64,000 nucleotides of DNA from Ruegeria sp. A3M17 (GTDB lineage Bacteria > Pseudomonadota > Alphaproteobacteria > Rhodobacterales > Rhodobacteraceae), in assembly GCF_003318255.1 (NCBI RefSeq), contig NZ_QOCF01000006.1, positions 62,001 to 126,000 on the forward strand. The letters run 5' to 3'. The position numbers and the translations under genes are program-made. Under the pieces are notes generated by a model. The model saw only the letters and a list, made by a program, of their open reading frames with translations. It was not told where the DNA came from and ran no database searches. How positions within the stretch are numbered: the stretch's first letter is position 1; the number at the start of each line of letters is the position of its first letter. Shown here in pieces: positions 35,992 through 45,144 of the stretch.

Positions 35992-36003
35992 GAACGATCG
36001 TTC
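35992..36003. promoter_or_regulatory. Palindromic operator for the divergent TetR regulator
   Basis: The perfect 12-base palindrome GAACGATCGTTC lies between the regulator gene and the monooxygenase gene, about 26 bases before the regulator start and 32 before the monooxygenase start. Its location suits control of both promoters. Confidence 0.6.
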
Positions 36004-36034
36004 AAGATAAATAATGTCGCAGGAGGAGAGACGG

Positions 36035-37390
36035 ATGGAACAGGTGCAAGTCGGAGCGGGCCAACCGGTCACGGTGAAGGCCCGCCCGGAAGAGTGTTTT
36101 GCTCTGATCGGAGCTGGGCCCATGGGTCTGGCAATGGCCAAGACACTTGTCGAGCAGGGAGTGCCATTTCAGGGATTTGAACTGGCAGATGATGTGGGTG
36201 GTCTGTGGAACATCGATGCCCCTCGGTCTACGATGTACGAGACCGCCCACCTCATATCGTCGAAGAAAATGACCGAATTCACCGACTTCCCTATGCAGGA
36301 AGAAACGGCGGAGTATCCATCACATCGCGAGCTCAAGACGTACTTCCACGACTTCGCGAACGCATTTGACCTGTACCAGCACTATCACTTTGGTGCCGAG
36401 GTCCTGAGCACCACACCGCTGGACGCAGGCGGATGGGAGGTGAAGTGGCGCGACAAGGCAGGTACTGAGCACTGCCAGATCTTTGCGGGTGTTCTGATCG
36501 CCAACGGCACATTGTCTGAACCCAACCTACCCAAGTTTGAGGGAGAGTTTTCAGGCGAGCTGATCCACGCCTCGGACTACCGTTACCCGACGCAATTCAC
36601 AGGCAAGCGAGTTCTGGTCATCGGGGCCGGAAACTCGGGCTGCGACATCGCCGTTGACGCCATTCACCACGGACAGTCCTGTGACATCTCGATGCGCAGG
36701 GGGTACTATTTTGTGCCTAAATACGTGTTTGGCGTTCCGGCCGACACGATGGGCGGGAAGATCAAACTGCCCATGTGGCTGAAACGTAAAGTGGACGGTG
36801 CAATCCTGAAATGGTTCGTGGGTGATCCGCAGAAATATGGCTTTCCCAAGCCAGATTACGCCCTGTACGAGTCCCACCCCGTCGTCAACTCGCTGATCCT
36901 GTTCCACGCCGGGCATGGCGATTTGAAAGTGCGCCCTGACATTGAAAGATTTGACGGCAAGACCGTCCATTTCCGCGATGGCACCAGTGCTGAATACGAC
37001 ATGATTCTGGCCGCGACCGGATATAAATTGCACTACCCGTTCATCGATAAGTCGCACTTGAACTGGCAGGGCGACGCCCCGCACTTGTACCTGAACTGCA
37101 TGCACCCAACCCGCGATGACCTGTTCATTCTGGGAATGATCGAGGCGTCGGGCCTTGGGTGGCAAGGACGGCACGAACAGGCCGAGATGGTGGCGCGCTA
37201 TATCGCAGGGCTAAGATCCGGAAACTCTGCCGCAAAGGCCATTCACGCGACTAAATCCCAAAAGTTCGAACGTGCGACCGGCGGCATGAACTATATCGAC
37301 CTGCCGCGGATGGCCTATTATGTCGACAAAGCGACCTACCGCGGTGAAGTGACCCGACAGATCGCAGCGTTGAAAGCGGCCCAGTCATGA
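36035..37390 (+). CDS. Flavin-containing monooxygenase
   Basis: A 451-residue class B flavoprotein monooxygenase. FAD site: LIGAGPMGLAMA; NADPH site: VLVIGAGNSGCDIAVDA. The FMO fingerprint FxGxxxHxxxY is present as FSGELIHASDY. I chose the ATG at 36035 because AGGAGGAGAG lies 6 bases before it; the ATG at 36014 has none. The gene opens a four-gene operon with a BASS-type transporter (overlap of 4 bases), an epimerase-type dehydrogenase and an SDR. FMOs oxygenate N or S centres and some do Baeyer-Villiger reactions; the substrate is unknown. Confidence 0.88.
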   Translation: MEQVQVGAGQPVTVKARPEECFALIGAGPMGLAMAKTLVEQGVPFQGFELADDVGGLWNIDAPRSTMYETAHLISSKKMTEFTDFPMQEETAEYPSHRELKTYFHDFANAFDLYQHYHFGAEVLSTTPLDAGGWEVKWRDKAGTEHCQIFAGVLIANGTLSEPNLPKFEGEFSGELIHASDYRYPTQFTGKRVLVIGAGNSGCDIAVDAIHHGQSCDISMRRGYYFVPKYVFGVPADTMGGKIKLPMWLKRKVDGAILKWFVGDPQKYGFPKPDYALYESHPVVNSLILFHAGHGDLKVRPDIERFDGKTVHFRDGTSAEYDMILAATGYKLHYPFIDKSHLNWQGDAPHLYLNCMHPTRDDLFILGMIEASGLGWQGRHEQAEMVARYIAGLRSGNSAAKAIHATKSQKFERATGGMNYIDLPRMAYYVDKATYRGEVTRQIAALKAAQS

Positions 37391-38301
37391 ACGGGATCGA
37401 CGAAGTCGCGCTGAACTTCGATGCAGGCAACCTAAGGCTGCTGAACGTCATCCTTGCCGTCGTGATGTTCTCAATCGCGCTGGATCTTAGGATGGATGAC
37501 TTTCGCCGGATCCTGCGCGGACCGAAATCGTTGCTTGTTGGGCTGGCGTCCCAGTTTCTGGTTCTACCCGCACTCACCTTTCTGATGTTGCTGGTGGTCA
37601 ATCCATTACCCTCGGTGGCAATGGGACTGATCCTTGTTGCGGCCTGCCCGGGTGGGAACATCTCGAATTTCATGACGCACCGTGCTGGCGGAAACGTCGC
37701 GCTTTCGGTATCGATGACCGCCTTTGCAACCGTCGGCGCGATCATCATCACGCCCGCTAATGTTGCGTTGTGGGGGAATCTTTACGCCCCAACACGGGAA
37801 ATTCTGCAAAGAACAGAAATCGACCCGGTCGCAGTGGCCATTACGGTCGGTTTCATGCTGATCCTACCCCTGATCCTTGGCATGCTGGTCAATGCGCGAC
37901 TTACCGCCTTTGCGGATAGAATTCGCCGCCCTATGCAGTGGCTCTCGATGGCGATATTCATCACATTCATCATGGTTGCGCTCGCCGCAAACTGGGCAAT
38001 TTTCAAGCATTTTGCGACCGCGATCATCGGAATCGTCATCCTGCATAACGCGCTGGCTTTCATGGGCGGGTATCTGACCGCGACTGCCGCCAACCTGTCG
38101 GAACGCGACCGCCGGTCTGTCACAATCGAAACGGGGATACAGAACTCGGGCCTTGGCCTCATCCTGATTTTCGCCTTTTTCGGAGGGCTTGGTGGCATGG
38201 CGGTGGCCGCCGCACTATGGGGCATCTGGCACGCGATCTCGGGGCTGGCTCTGGCCGCCTTCTTTGCAAGACGAGAGGTTCCCGAATGCGCCACATCCTG
38301 A
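37387..38301 (+). CDS. Bile acid:sodium symporter (BASS) family transporter
   Basis: A 304-residue membrane protein with about nine or ten helices. FLMLLVVNPLPSVAMGLILVAACPGGNISNF contains the family's conserved ACPGGNxSN element (positions about 79-87) and ETGIQNSGLGLILIFAFFGG gives the second sodium-site motif. Bacterial BASS proteins import bile acids, pantoate or other organic acids with sodium. Its position inside the monooxygenase operon suggests it brings in, or releases, that pathway's compound. The stop overlaps the start of the next gene by 16 bases. Confidence 0.88.
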   Translation: MNGIDEVALNFDAGNLRLLNVILAVVMFSIALDLRMDDFRRILRGPKSLLVGLASQFLVLPALTFLMLLVVNPLPSVAMGLILVAACPGGNISNFMTHRAGGNVALSVSMTAFATVGAIIITPANVALWGNLYAPTREILQRTEIDPVAVAITVGFMLILPLILGMLVNARLTAFADRIRRPMQWLSMAIFITFIMVALAANWAIFKHFATAIIGIVILHNALAFMGGYLTATAANLSERDRRSVTIETGIQNSGLGLILIFAFFGGLGGMAVAAALWGIWHAISGLALAAFFARREVPECATS

Positions 38302-39224
38302 TCACCGGGGCCGCCGGTGCGGTGGGAACTGCCCTGCTGCAACGGTTGGGCGGTCGTGCCGACATCACGATCACCGCAACCGATATTCAAGAGCCCGCCA
38401 ACCTGCCGAAAAATGCACGGTTCGTAGGGATGGATGTCACCGGCAATGCGCCTCTCAACGTCATTCTGGCTGAAGGACCGGACACCATCGTTCATCTGGC
38501 ATCCATCGTGACCCCCGGTCCGAGCTCGACCAGAGACCATGAATATCAGGTTGATGTCGAAGGTACCCGAAATGTGCTGAATGCGGCGATTGCCGCCGGG
38601 GTCACGCGTCTGGTGGTTACCTCTTCGGGGGCCGCTTACGGGTATCATGCCGATAACCCGGTTCCCTTGCGCGAAACGGATGCGATACGAGGCAATCAGG
38701 AGTTTGCCTATTCCTGGCACAAGCGGCTGGTCGAAGAAATGCTGGCCGAGGCCAGACAAACCGCGCCCGACCTCGAACAGGTTGTTCTGCGCGTGGGCAC
38801 CGTACTGGGGCCCAAGGTCGAAAACCAGATAACGGCTCTGTTCCACAAACCCAGTCTGCTGGGCTTGAAAGGCTCCGACAGCCCTTTTGTGTTCATCTGG
38901 GACGAAGACTTGGCCGATATACTGGTGCGTGCGGCCACGGACGGGCCTGCCGGCGTTTTCAACGTTGCCGGCGATGGCGCGCTGACCATCTCACAGATCG
39001 CGTCACAAATGGGCAAATCGGTGCGTTGGTTGCCCCCTGCGGTGGTCAAAATCGCCCTGTCTATTGCCCGCCCGCTGGGTCTGTCGCGTTATGGGCCAGA
39101 ACAAGTGCGTTTCCTTCTGTACCGCCCCGTGTTGAACAATGCCGCGCTGAAAGGCGTATTCGGCTATCACCCCAAATTCACGAGTGCCGAGGCGTTCGAT
39201 CGCTGGTGGGAGGCTACCCAATGA
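38286..39224 (+). CDS. NAD-dependent epimerase/dehydratase family protein
   Basis: A 312-residue extended SDR. The start ATG at 38286 gives the NAD motif (MRHILITGAAGAVGTALL) at the very N-terminus. The catalytic Ser-Tyr-Lys pattern is seen as TSSGAAYG and FAYSWHK. The C-terminal segment is typical of this extended-SDR group. Translation is coupled to both neighbours (16-base and 4-base overlaps). Substrate unknown; with the monooxygenase and BASS transporter it suggests oxidation and reduction of an imported hydrophobic compound. Confidence 0.85.
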   Translation: MRHILITGAAGAVGTALLQRLGGRADITITATDIQEPANLPKNARFVGMDVTGNAPLNVILAEGPDTIVHLASIVTPGPSSTRDHEYQVDVEGTRNVLNAAIAAGVTRLVVTSSGAAYGYHADNPVPLRETDAIRGNQEFAYSWHKRLVEEMLAEARQTAPDLEQVVLRVGTVLGPKVENQITALFHKPSLLGLKGSDSPFVFIWDEDLADILVRAATDGPAGVFNVAGDGALTISQIASQMGKSVRWLPPAVVKIALSIARPLGLSRYGPEQVRFLLYRPVLNNAALKGVFGYHPKFTSAEAFDRWWEATQ

Positions 39225-40000
39225 AACCAACCACTGTCATTACAGGAGGAGCCGGAGGCTTGGGTCGCGCGCTGTCTGCCGCGCTGAGGGCCGACGGCTG
39301 GCACACGGCGTTGATCGATTTACCGGGTCCAGAGCTTGCCGCGCTTGCCAATCAAGATGACGTCAGCACCTATGCCTGTGATCTGACCGACGCTGATCAA
39401 TGCAAAGACACCTGTGCCCGGATCATTGCGGCAAGAGAGTCCATTGATTTGGTTGTCTACAATGCGGGTGTCTCGCAGATTTCACCTTTTTCAGACAGCG
39501 ATATGCGCTCGCACCGAAACTTGTTCGAAATCAACTATTTCGCTGCAGTTGGCTGTGCGCAGCAATTTTTGGACGCGGTCAGGAAAGCCAAGGGTACACA
39601 CCTTGCGATCTCTTCCGTCGCAGGTTTTGCACCGCTCATCCATCGAACCGCCTATGCAGCCAGCAAACACGCGATGGAGGGGTTCTTTAAGTCCCTTCGC
39701 GCCGAGGAATCCGCCCACGGCGTTCGCGTTTCCATCGCCGCGCCATCCTTTGTGGCGACCAATATCGGGCGAGCGGAGGCTGCAGACTCTGGGTTCGTTC
39801 GTCCCGGCTCAGCCTCAGATGGCATTGACTACATGGAGCCGGAAGCTGCGGCGCAGGTGATTTTGCAAGGCTACCGGCGAAACAAAGACTATATTCCGGT
39901 CGGGCGGATCGCACGGATCGCCAATTTACTGAACCGTCTGGCGCCAAAGTTCTACGTCCGGCAAATGATGCGTACAGTCGGCAAGCGACCAACGCCCTGA
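39221..40000 (+). CDS. Short-chain dehydrogenase/reductase
   Basis: A 259-residue classical SDR from the ATG at 39221, coupled to the previous gene by an ATGA overlap. NAD(P) motif TGGAGGLGRAL, structural NAGVS, catalytic Ser in AISSVAGF and Tyr/Lys in AYAASKHAMEG. The C-terminal region RIARIANLLNRLAPKFYVR is hydrophobic-basic and may contact membrane. Fourth gene of the operon; it ends 4 bases from the convergent histidine kinase gene. Confidence 0.86.
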   Translation: MKPTTVITGGAGGLGRALSAALRADGWHTALIDLPGPELAALANQDDVSTYACDLTDADQCKDTCARIIAARESIDLVVYNAGVSQISPFSDSDMRSHRNLFEINYFAAVGCAQQFLDAVRKAKGTHLAISSVAGFAPLIHRTAYAASKHAMEGFFKSLRAEESAHGVRVSIAAPSFVATNIGRAEAADSGFVRPGSASDGIDYMEPEAAAQVILQGYRRNKDYIPVGRIARIANLLNRLAPKFYVRQMMRTVGKRPTP

Positions 40001-40004
40001 CCCG

Positions 40005-42209
40005 CTATCTGACAGAGGCTTCAAGCACGGTCTTAAGCTTCCGCGCATCAATCGGCTTGTGCAGCAAAAGGTAGCCTGCCGTCTTGCAAGAGGCTGCCAA
40101 TTCGGTCGAACGATCAGCGGAAATGATGCAACCGGGCAGGTGCCCGAATTCGCGTGTCAGTTCGGCAATGGCTTGGGTCCCGATCTTGCCGCCGTCCAGC
40201 TGATAATCGGCGACAATGACATCCGGTAAAATCCCGATCTCGTGCAGCAGGTTCGCGGCCTCATCTTTGCTGGCCGCTTCCAGCACCTGAACGCCCCATG
40301 TCTCCATCGTCATGCACAGCGCGCCGCGTAGGTTGTCATCGTTTTCAATCATCAAAGCAACCGTCCTGTGCAGCACGTCCGAGCGCGGCTGTATCGACGG
40401 CTCACCACTATTCAGCGCATCGCGTGTCTGGCCTGCTGATGGAACCGCGATAGAGAAAATGGTTCCGCGCCCTGGTTCGGACTGCAAACGTATCGGATGT
40501 TTCAACAAACCACAGGCGCGTTCCACAATGGCAAGGCCCAAACCCATCCCTTCGGCCGCGCTGGCGTCTGAATGAATACGTTTAAATTCTTGAAAAACAA
40601 CGTCTCTCTGGTCAGGCGCGATCCCAATTCCTGTATCCAAAACCTGGATCGAAACGGTCTTCCCCAGTCGTCTTACACCGACCAGAACCCTGCCCGATTC
40701 CGTGTACCGGATCGCATTTGACAGCAGGTTTTGCAGAATGCGCCGCAGGTAACTGGCATCACTTCTGACAACTGCATCGGTACCGACAAATCGCAATCCA
40801 AGCCCCTTGGCTTGCGCCATAGGCCTAAAAGCGTCCTCCATCTGGGAAAAAAGCTCTCCGACCGGGACGGAAGACAAGTGAACCGATGCTCGCCCGGAAT
40901 CCAGTTTCGAAATATCCAGCAGCGCCTCAAGAATGTGTTCGACACTGTTAAGAGCGCTCTCTGCTTTCACCGCGACTGCGCGCGCATCAGCCTTGTCCAA
41001 CCCACTGCCCAGTGTTGAGACGTAGAGTTTTGCAGCCGACAGAGGTTGCAACAGGTCGTGGCTGGCCGCCGCGACAAAGCGCGATTTTGATGCGTTCGCA
41101 CGCTCTGCTTCGTTCAGCGCGTCCGCAAGTTCCATTGTCCGCGATGCAACGCGCTGTTCCAACAGTTCCTTGGCCTCGACCAGGGCTTGTGCGGATTTTC
41201 TTTCAGCCGTCACATCGGTGAAGGAAATCACGAAACCCCGATCCGGCATTTCCTGCGCGAAGACTGACAATATCTTGGCACGTCCGCTGTGCATCTGGAA
41301 TTGCAACGGCGGGCGCTCGGTCGAGCGATTGACCCAGGTCAGCAGGTCGGCGTCGCTCACGCCGCCCTCAAAACTGATGGTCGCGCTTAATCGGTGAAAC
41401 AACGCCCGGAACGGTGCCCCCATCTGAAATTGCGCGTTGGGGATGGCCAGCAACTCGCTGGCGCGGTTGTTCCATCCGACCAGACGCAGCTTGCTGTCAA
41501 AGATACAGACCCCCTGATCGATATGCTCCAGTGTCGCGCGGATCAGGCGCGCTTTGTCATCAAGGATGCGGTCCCTTTCCTGCCGCTCGACCCGCATAAT
41601 GTCTGTCACATCCGTTTGTAAGATAACGGTGCCGCCATCCGGTGTCCGATGTTCCGACACCTGCATCCAGCGGTTGCCGCTAAGGCGGATGTTAAAGACA
41701 ACGTGATCTTCAGCATGGCGGGCCATGCGCCGTTGCACCCAGTCTTTTGGGGAAACTACTCCAGGCAGGGACAGGAACCTGGACTGGCTGACCAACCCGA
41801 CATAATCGGTGAACCGCAGCCCCGGTGTCAGCTTGGTTTGGATGTCAGGCATATGCAGGCCAAAGCGGCTGTTGCACAGGACCATTTCTTCATCCCGGTT
41901 GAACAGTGCAAACCCTTCCTGCACCGCCTCGATCGCATTGGCGAGGTTTGCGCGGGCGGCTTCGGTTTCCTGATTGGCCTGCGCCAGGCGCGCGTTCGAA
42001 TCGTTGAGCAAGTTTAACGCCCGCTCAAGGTCATCCGTCCGCGCCCGCACTTCCTGTTCAAGCATGGCAGCCCGCTGAAACTGAGCGTAAGCCGCGCCCG
42101 AAGCATCGGTGGATTCTTCAACTCGCCGCATCAGGGCCGCGACGATCTTCAGCAGCTTTTCATTTTGCCGATCAAGCGGATCATTGGGGTCGGTCAGGGA
42201 TTCAATCAT
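40005..42209 (-). CDS. Hybrid sensor histidine kinase with PAS domains and receiver
   Basis: A 734-residue cytoplasmic kinase without membrane helices. An N-terminal coiled coil (1-90) precedes two PAS-type domains (about 90-200 and 225-335), then HisKA with the phospho-accepting H384 (FVAAASHDLLQPLSAAK), HATPase_c (LLSNAIRYTESGRVLVGVRR, DTGIGIAPDQRDVVF, GLGLAIVERACGLL) and a C-terminal receiver with D668 (VIVADYQLDGG). It follows the FIST gene with a 3-base gap. This resembles the NahK kinase partner of the NO-sensing FIST protein NosP; that functional link is inference. Confidence 0.9.
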   Translation of the reverse strand: MIESLTDPNDPLDRQNEKLLKIVAALMRRVEESTDASGAAYAQFQRAAMLEQEVRARTDDLERALNLLNDSNARLAQANQETEAARANLANAIEAVQEGFALFNRDEEMVLCNSRFGLHMPDIQTKLTPGLRFTDYVGLVSQSRFLSLPGVVSPKDWVQRRMARHAEDHVVFNIRLSGNRWMQVSEHRTPDGGTVILQTDVTDIMRVERQERDRILDDKARLIRATLEHIDQGVCIFDSKLRLVGWNNRASELLAIPNAQFQMGAPFRALFHRLSATISFEGGVSDADLLTWVNRSTERPPLQFQMHSGRAKILSVFAQEMPDRGFVISFTDVTAERKSAQALVEAKELLEQRVASRTMELADALNEAERANASKSRFVAAASHDLLQPLSAAKLYVSTLGSGLDKADARAVAVKAESALNSVEHILEALLDISKLDSGRASVHLSSVPVGELFSQMEDAFRPMAQAKGLGLRFVGTDAVVRSDASYLRRILQNLLSNAIRYTESGRVLVGVRRLGKTVSIQVLDTGIGIAPDQRDVVFQEFKRIHSDASAAEGMGLGLAIVERACGLLKHPIRLQSEPGRGTIFSIAVPSAGQTRDALNSGEPSIQPRSDVLHRTVALMIENDDNLRGALCMTMETWGVQVLEAASKDEAANLLHEIGILPDVIVADYQLDGGKIGTQAIAELTREFGHLPGCIISADRSTELAASCKTAGYLLLHKPIDARKLKTVLEASVR

Positions 42210-42212
42210 CGC

Positions 42213-43382
42213 CTACCCGTCTTCCGGGGGGTAGATCGCGACGCCGGTCAGCGTCTGGTTCACATGGATCGAGTTGAATTGCTCGCCATAGGTCGAAAAC
42301 CCGACGACATGGTTCTCGGCAAGCAGTCGCGAAATCTCGCCCGTCTTTTGCTTTTCCTGTGCCTCCAGCCGGCGCAGGATGCAATCGCAGCCCAGGATCG
42401 TGTCCGGACGGGTGGTTTGTGTCAGCGCAGCGATTTCTTCCTCGAGATGCGAAACCATGTCCCGAGGTTCGGCCAGCGTCAGCACCAGCCCCTCATCAAT
42501 CGCGGAAAAGAACACAAGGTCACCATTGCCCGCGACGCGCTGAATGGCCCGCACATGATGCTGGCCGCCGATCTGCACAACCAGCGGGTGGGCCGCGAAG
42601 GTAAAGGTCGTCAGCTGTTCAGGATCTTTTCCAAGTAGACGGGCATATTCGCGCGCGGCTGGCTCGGCGTTGATTTCCTGCACGATACGGTTTGCCGGAT
42701 CGGCCTTGGTGACCACCATACGCCGCGCCGTTGGCAACAGGTGATCTGTCTTGAACACTTTGATCGGGCAGCGCGTGCGAACCTGCGTCAGGATCGCCGC
42801 GTTCTGCATGGCCTGACCGTCCATCAACACATAGGTCGCGCCGAAATGGGTTCCGTCCCCTGCGGACCCGCCGAACAAGGGTACCGGCCCCAGTCCAACA
42901 GCGAGTTCCGACGTCAGCTCATCCTCTTTCGTCGACAACCCGTCGATCATCAAAAAGGAAAACTCGTGTTTCCAATCCGGTGCGGACGCCGCCATTTCGT
43001 TACGGTTGCGGATCATCTGGTCGATGATGTCCTGCGCTGAGAAATTGCCAAGGTCGGGCACCAACAGAGTGCGAACCTCGAAATGCGAAGACGGTAATCC
43101 GATGGCGACAATCTGATCTTCGCCATAGCCGCAATCTGCAAGCTCGCCCGCTGTGGTGCATCCGATCACAGGCGTTGGCGCAAAAGCATCGACTGCCTCG
43201 GAAATAACCGCCGCCGCATCCGCGCCGGAGCTCACGAACAGAATAACCAAGGACAAAAGATCATCGCCCAACGACCCGGCGAGTTTTTCAATCGCCTGAT
43301 CCGTGTCGCGATGTACAAAGCCCGTTTTGACGATACCTGGCGCACGGGCAGCAGCTGTCGCCCACCCGACTGCTTGGTTCAT
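42213..43382 (-). CDS. FIST domain sensory protein (NosP-like)
   Basis: A 389-residue soluble protein with FIST_N (about 40-230, VIGCTTAGELADCGYGEDQI, FLMIDGLSTKEDELTS, LFGGSAGDGTHFGATYVLMD) and FIST_C (about 240-385, FGCxxRxxxL-type DTILGCDCILRRL). FIST proteins sense small molecules; NosP uses haem to sense nitric oxide and controls the kinase NahK. The kinase gene is immediately downstream, supporting the same arrangement. Whether this protein binds haem cannot be seen. No start ambiguity: CAGGGAGGAGGGCAGG lies before the ATG. Confidence 0.88.
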   Translation of the reverse strand: MNQAVGWATAAARAPGIVKTGFVHRDTDQAIEKLAGSLGDDLLSLVILFVSSGADAAAVISEAVDAFAPTPVIGCTTAGELADCGYGEDQIVAIGLPSSHFEVRTLLVPDLGNFSAQDIIDQMIRNRNEMAASAPDWKHEFSFLMIDGLSTKEDELTSELAVGLGPVPLFGGSAGDGTHFGATYVLMDGQAMQNAAILTQVRTRCPIKVFKTDHLLPTARRMVVTKADPANRIVQEINAEPAAREYARLLGKDPEQLTTFTFAAHPLVVQIGGQHHVRAIQRVAGNGDLVFFSAIDEGLVLTLAEPRDMVSHLEEEIAALTQTTRPDTILGCDCILRRLEAQEKQKTGEISRLLAENHVVGFSTYGEQFNSIHVNQTLTGVAIYPPEDG

Positions 43383-43433
43383 CCTGCCCTCCTCCCTGAA
43401 GCGCGACGTTGTCGTAAGATATGGCGCTTGGGC

Positions 43434-44111
43434 CTAGTCTTGCAAGACGCTGGCAAGAGAAGCCTTCTTGGCAAGCAGCACGGCCTGCGTACGACTTTGC
43501 ACGCCGAGTTTACGCATGATTGCAGTTACATGCGCCTTGACCGTGGTTTCGGCAATGGACAGATCAAACGCAATCTGCTTGTTCAGTTTGCCTTCACAGA
43601 TAAGCTGCAGAATGCGCCATTGCTGATTGGTCAAAGTGGCAAGCCGATGGGCGGCGTCGCTGTGTTCGGTATCCGCATCGTCGTCAATCAGTGCAAAACC
43701 GTCTGGCACGAAGACGTCCCCGGAATGAACTGTCGCGAAAGCTGTACGAAACACGTCTCGCTGGCTGTGCTTGGGGACATAACCTGAGGCTCCCGCACGG
43801 ATCACCTGACTGATCACGCGGTTCTCTGAAATCGACGACACCACGATGACCGGTGCATCGGTGGCCGCTTTGACGCGCACCAAACCTTCAAGCCCGTCCA
43901 CATCCGGCAGATTGAGGTCCAGTATAACCGCATCAGGTCGCAACCCACCGGCAATCAGAGCAATCGCGTTTTCCAATCGATCTGCGGTGTGGATTTCACC
44001 AATACGAGTGACACTTTGCAGCGTCATCGACAAAGCATCACAAAACAATGGATGGTCATCGACGATCAGAACCCTATCAAAATCAATCTGTCCGGCGGTT
44101 TTTGCAAACAT
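43434..44111 (-). CDS. LuxR/NarL family response regulator
   Basis: A 225-residue regulator from the ATG at 44111; the frame extends to 44201 but the extra segment is not receiver-like. Receiver domain: VLIVDDHPLF with acidic pocket, phospho-acceptor D65 (VILDLNLPDVDG), K in YVPKHS. DNA-binding GerE-type HTH near 150-215 (LTNQQWRILQLICEGKLNKQ, IAETTVKAHVTAIMRKLGV). It lies 51 bases upstream of the FIST gene on the same strand, so it is the probable output of the FIST-kinase pathway. Confidence 0.9.
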   Translation of the reverse strand: MFAKTAGQIDFDRVLIVDDHPLFCDALSMTLQSVTRIGEIHTADRLENAIALIAGGLRPDAVILDLNLPDVDGLEGLVRVKAATDAPVIVVSSISENRVISQVIRAGASGYVPKHSQRDVFRTAFATVHSGDVFVPDGFALIDDDADTEHSDAAHRLATLTNQQWRILQLICEGKLNKQIAFDLSIAETTVKAHVTAIMRKLGVQSRTQAVLLAKKASLASVLQD

Positions 44112-44207
44112 GAAACTTGGCCTTCGCAATCTGGTTGTCCCAACCCTAGCAACCGGCGGGTGCCGCGCCAACTGGCGAAACGTCGTATACCCAGAACCCA
44201 TGCTTGG

Positions 44208-44678
44208 CTATGCCTCGGGGCTTTGGGGCGAAATCGATTGACGCAAGATCGCTGTCACTTTGGCTCCGATCTGGGGGGCTTCACTTTCTCTGGGGCCAGC
44301 GATGTTCAAAACCGCATTGGGTCTCGCCATGACCCATTGCTTTACTTGGCGCGCGCACGCCTCAAACCCCTGCCCTAGATCGACGACCAGATAAGGCTTT
44401 CCGATCTCTTGCGCGAAATCGATGGTCAGCTGCGTTCCGGGGCTGGTCGTGCCATCCACAAACACCAGCAACGCGTCGCAGGACAAAACGTTCATCCTTG
44501 TGCGTTCGGCGACATCCTCGGACCGCGTTTCACTCAAACCGCAGAAGCGATCTGGAATGCGGCCCGCCTCATTCAAGCGGCTTTTCGGAACCCAGCCGCC
44601 ATAGGCAATGTCGTTTTCCAAAGCGAACTGAAAAGCCGCCAGATCAACGCCCGTTTGTCCGCCGGTTATGATTTTCAC
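44208..44678 (-). CDS. Putative molybdenum carrier-like (SLOG fold) protein
   Basis: A 156-residue protein. KIITGGQTGVDLAAFQFALE at the N-terminus and LLVFVDGTTSPGTQLTIDFA in the middle match the SLOG/lysine-decarboxylase-like group annotated as putative molybdenum cofactor carrier (nucleotide-binding). Whether it binds molybdenum cofactor or a nucleotide cannot be decided. No molybdoenzyme gene is in the window. It lies 31 bases from the next upstream gene on the same strand and could be the end of that cluster. Confidence 0.72.
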   Translation of the reverse strand: MKIITGGQTGVDLAAFQFALENDIAYGGWVPKSRLNEAGRIPDRFCGLSETRSEDVAERTRMNVLSCDALLVFVDGTTSPGTQLTIDFAQEIGKPYLVVDLGQGFEACARQVKQWVMARPNAVLNIAGPRESEAPQIGAKVTAILRQSISPQSPEA

Positions 44679-44709
44679 AAGACGCTCCTTACGCTAATCT
44701 GGCGTCTTG

Positions 44710-45144
44710 CTAGCCCAACAGACCGATTTCATGCCCGTCAATGATAATCGCCAGGTCCCAGTATTTTCTGATTTCTTCCTCGGCGGCCTGGGCTGCAGCA
44801 GCCTCTTCGGGCACGCGTTCGACCCGAAAGCCGAACCGTTCAAGACCGCAATAATCAACGCGGCTGAGAATGACCGGAAAAACCTCCCGCTCCATCGCGG
44901 CGGCGGCCAACAGCCTGGCGATACGATATGGCGTTTCTGTCGGTTCATGCACCCGCACGCCGATATGTACCGGGCCACCGGGTTCACGGTCCCACAGCAT
45001 GAGCGAAGGTGCCAGCCGCATATTCGGAAAGATAACCTTGCCAAGCGGCTTGGCGTCACGATCCTCATTGATCAGATCGTCCAGCGGCTCGGGCCGATTT
45101 GGCGACGCTCGGCTGAGGATTTCGAACCACAGATCACTGGTCAT
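44710..45144 (-). CDS. Conserved-looking protein of unknown function
   Basis: A 144-residue soluble protein without signal peptide or membrane helix. It is acidic with an Ala/Glu-rich helix (VPEEAAAAQAAEEEIRKYW) near the C-terminus. Its start overlaps the end of the glycosyltransferase-like gene by 11 bases, so it is translated in the same operon. No family recognised. Confidence 0.6.
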   Translation of the reverse strand: MTSDLWFEILSRASPNRPEPLDDLINEDRDAKPLGKVIFPNMRLAPSLMLWDREPGGPVHIGVRVHEPTETPYRIARLLAAAAMEREVFPVILSRVDYCGLERFGFRVERVPEEAAAAQAAEEEIRKYWDLAIIIDGHEIGLLG

